40,666 nucleotides of DNA, from contig JAEWCY010000021.1 of assembly GCA_023390395.1 (NCBI GenBank), positions 1 through 40,666 of the forward strand. The letters are read 5' to 3'. The notes under the pieces are model-generated. The model searched no databases. It had not been told where the DNA came from and worked only from the letters and a program-made list of their open reading frames with translations. Source of the stretch: Pseudomonadota bacterium (GTDB lineage: Bacteria > Desulfobacterota > Desulfovibrionia > Desulfovibrionales > Desulfovibrionaceae). Positions 40,536-40,666 of this stretch are shown here, piece by piece (within the stretch, counting starts at the first letter, position 1; each line of letters opens with the position of its first letter). The position numbers and the translations under genes are program-made.

Positions 40536-40666
40536 ATGTCGGACAACCTTGCCAGCCAACGCACCTATGCCCTGATCGGCCACGGCGGATGCGGCAAAAC
40601 CTCGGTGGCCGAAATGCTCCTTTTTACCACCGGAGCCGTGGGGCGCCTTGGCAAGATCGAGGAGGG
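40536..40666 (+). CDS. EF-G-like translation GTPase, N-terminal part (cut by window edge)
   Basis: Forty-three codons are visible. The start is supported by AAGGGAGAAGGG upstream. The P-loop reads GHGGCGKT at residues ~15-22, then SVAEMLLFTTGAVGRLGKIEEG. Standard EF-G has GHIDAGKTT and TERILFYTG at this place, so this looks like the EF-G paralogue class (often annotated fusA2 or elongation factor G-like) seen in Desulfovibrio and many other bacteria. Whether it drives translocation, ribosome recycling or another step cannot be judged from this fragment. Confidence 0.8.
   Translation, partial: MSDNLASQRTYALIGHGGCGKTSVAEMLLFTTGAVGRLGKIEE

Overview
The window is a piece of a high-GC Gram-negative delta-proteobacterial chromosome, most likely a member of the Desulfovibrionaceae (Desulfovibrio / Solidesulfovibrio type). 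The best pointer is a 123-residue protein at 27089-27460 that closely resembles the small FMN-binding protein known from Desulfovibrio vulgaris. The chemoreceptor, the c-di-GMP enzyme, the two-component systems and the SPL-family radical SAM protein also fit a free-living sensory anaerobe. These assignments come from reading the sequence, not from a database search.

Left part (1-16155) looks like a genomic island. It opens with the tail of an IS3-type transposase and continues with a strikingly AT-rich surface-modification cluster at 364-7092. That cluster holds an FkbM-like protein, two paralogous radical SAM proteins with extra C-terminal cysteines, a large three-part glycosyltransferase and a sulfotransferase. 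Two decayed pieces of an ISL3-type transposase flank the second radical SAM gene. Then comes a GC-rich, repeat-built AIDA-type autotransporter adhesin (7192-11760, minus) with a duplicated autochaperone-like module. Behind it lies a NarL-type two-component pair with a 7TMR-DISM kinase. The island ends at a broken tyrosine integrase lying directly against a tRNA-Arg(UCG) gene, the classic attachment-site arrangement. The integrase has a stop, a frameshift and an internal deletion that removes catalytic Arg I, so the island is probably fixed.

Middle part (16316-28084) is ordinary high-GC chromosome rich in signalling genes: a single-domain receiver, a degenerate EAL-HDOD protein, an OmpR-type two-component pair, a tiny lysine-rich exported peptide, a CBS pair, an exported unknown, a REC-PAS-PAS-GGDEF-EAL protein, a methyl-accepting chemotaxis protein, and the FMN-binding protein divergent from an Rrf2-type regulator with a palindrome between them.

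A second small foreign patch (28378-29320) follows an orphan VapB-type antitoxin. It holds one AT-rich gene with a possible nuclease-like motif. After it the normal chromosome resumes: valS, a BPL_N-type amidotransferase-like protein, a LysR regulator, a small membrane/calcium-motif group, and a tightly overlapping operon of a ParB-like protein, an SPL-family radical SAM protein and an unknown. The window ends in the first codons of an EF-G-like GTPase.

The best candidate for an undescribed system is the island's set of two radical SAM proteins, glycosyltransferase, FkbM-like protein and sulfotransferase. It may build or decorate a surface glycan, possibly on the neighbouring adhesin. The link to the adhesin is inference from proximity only.
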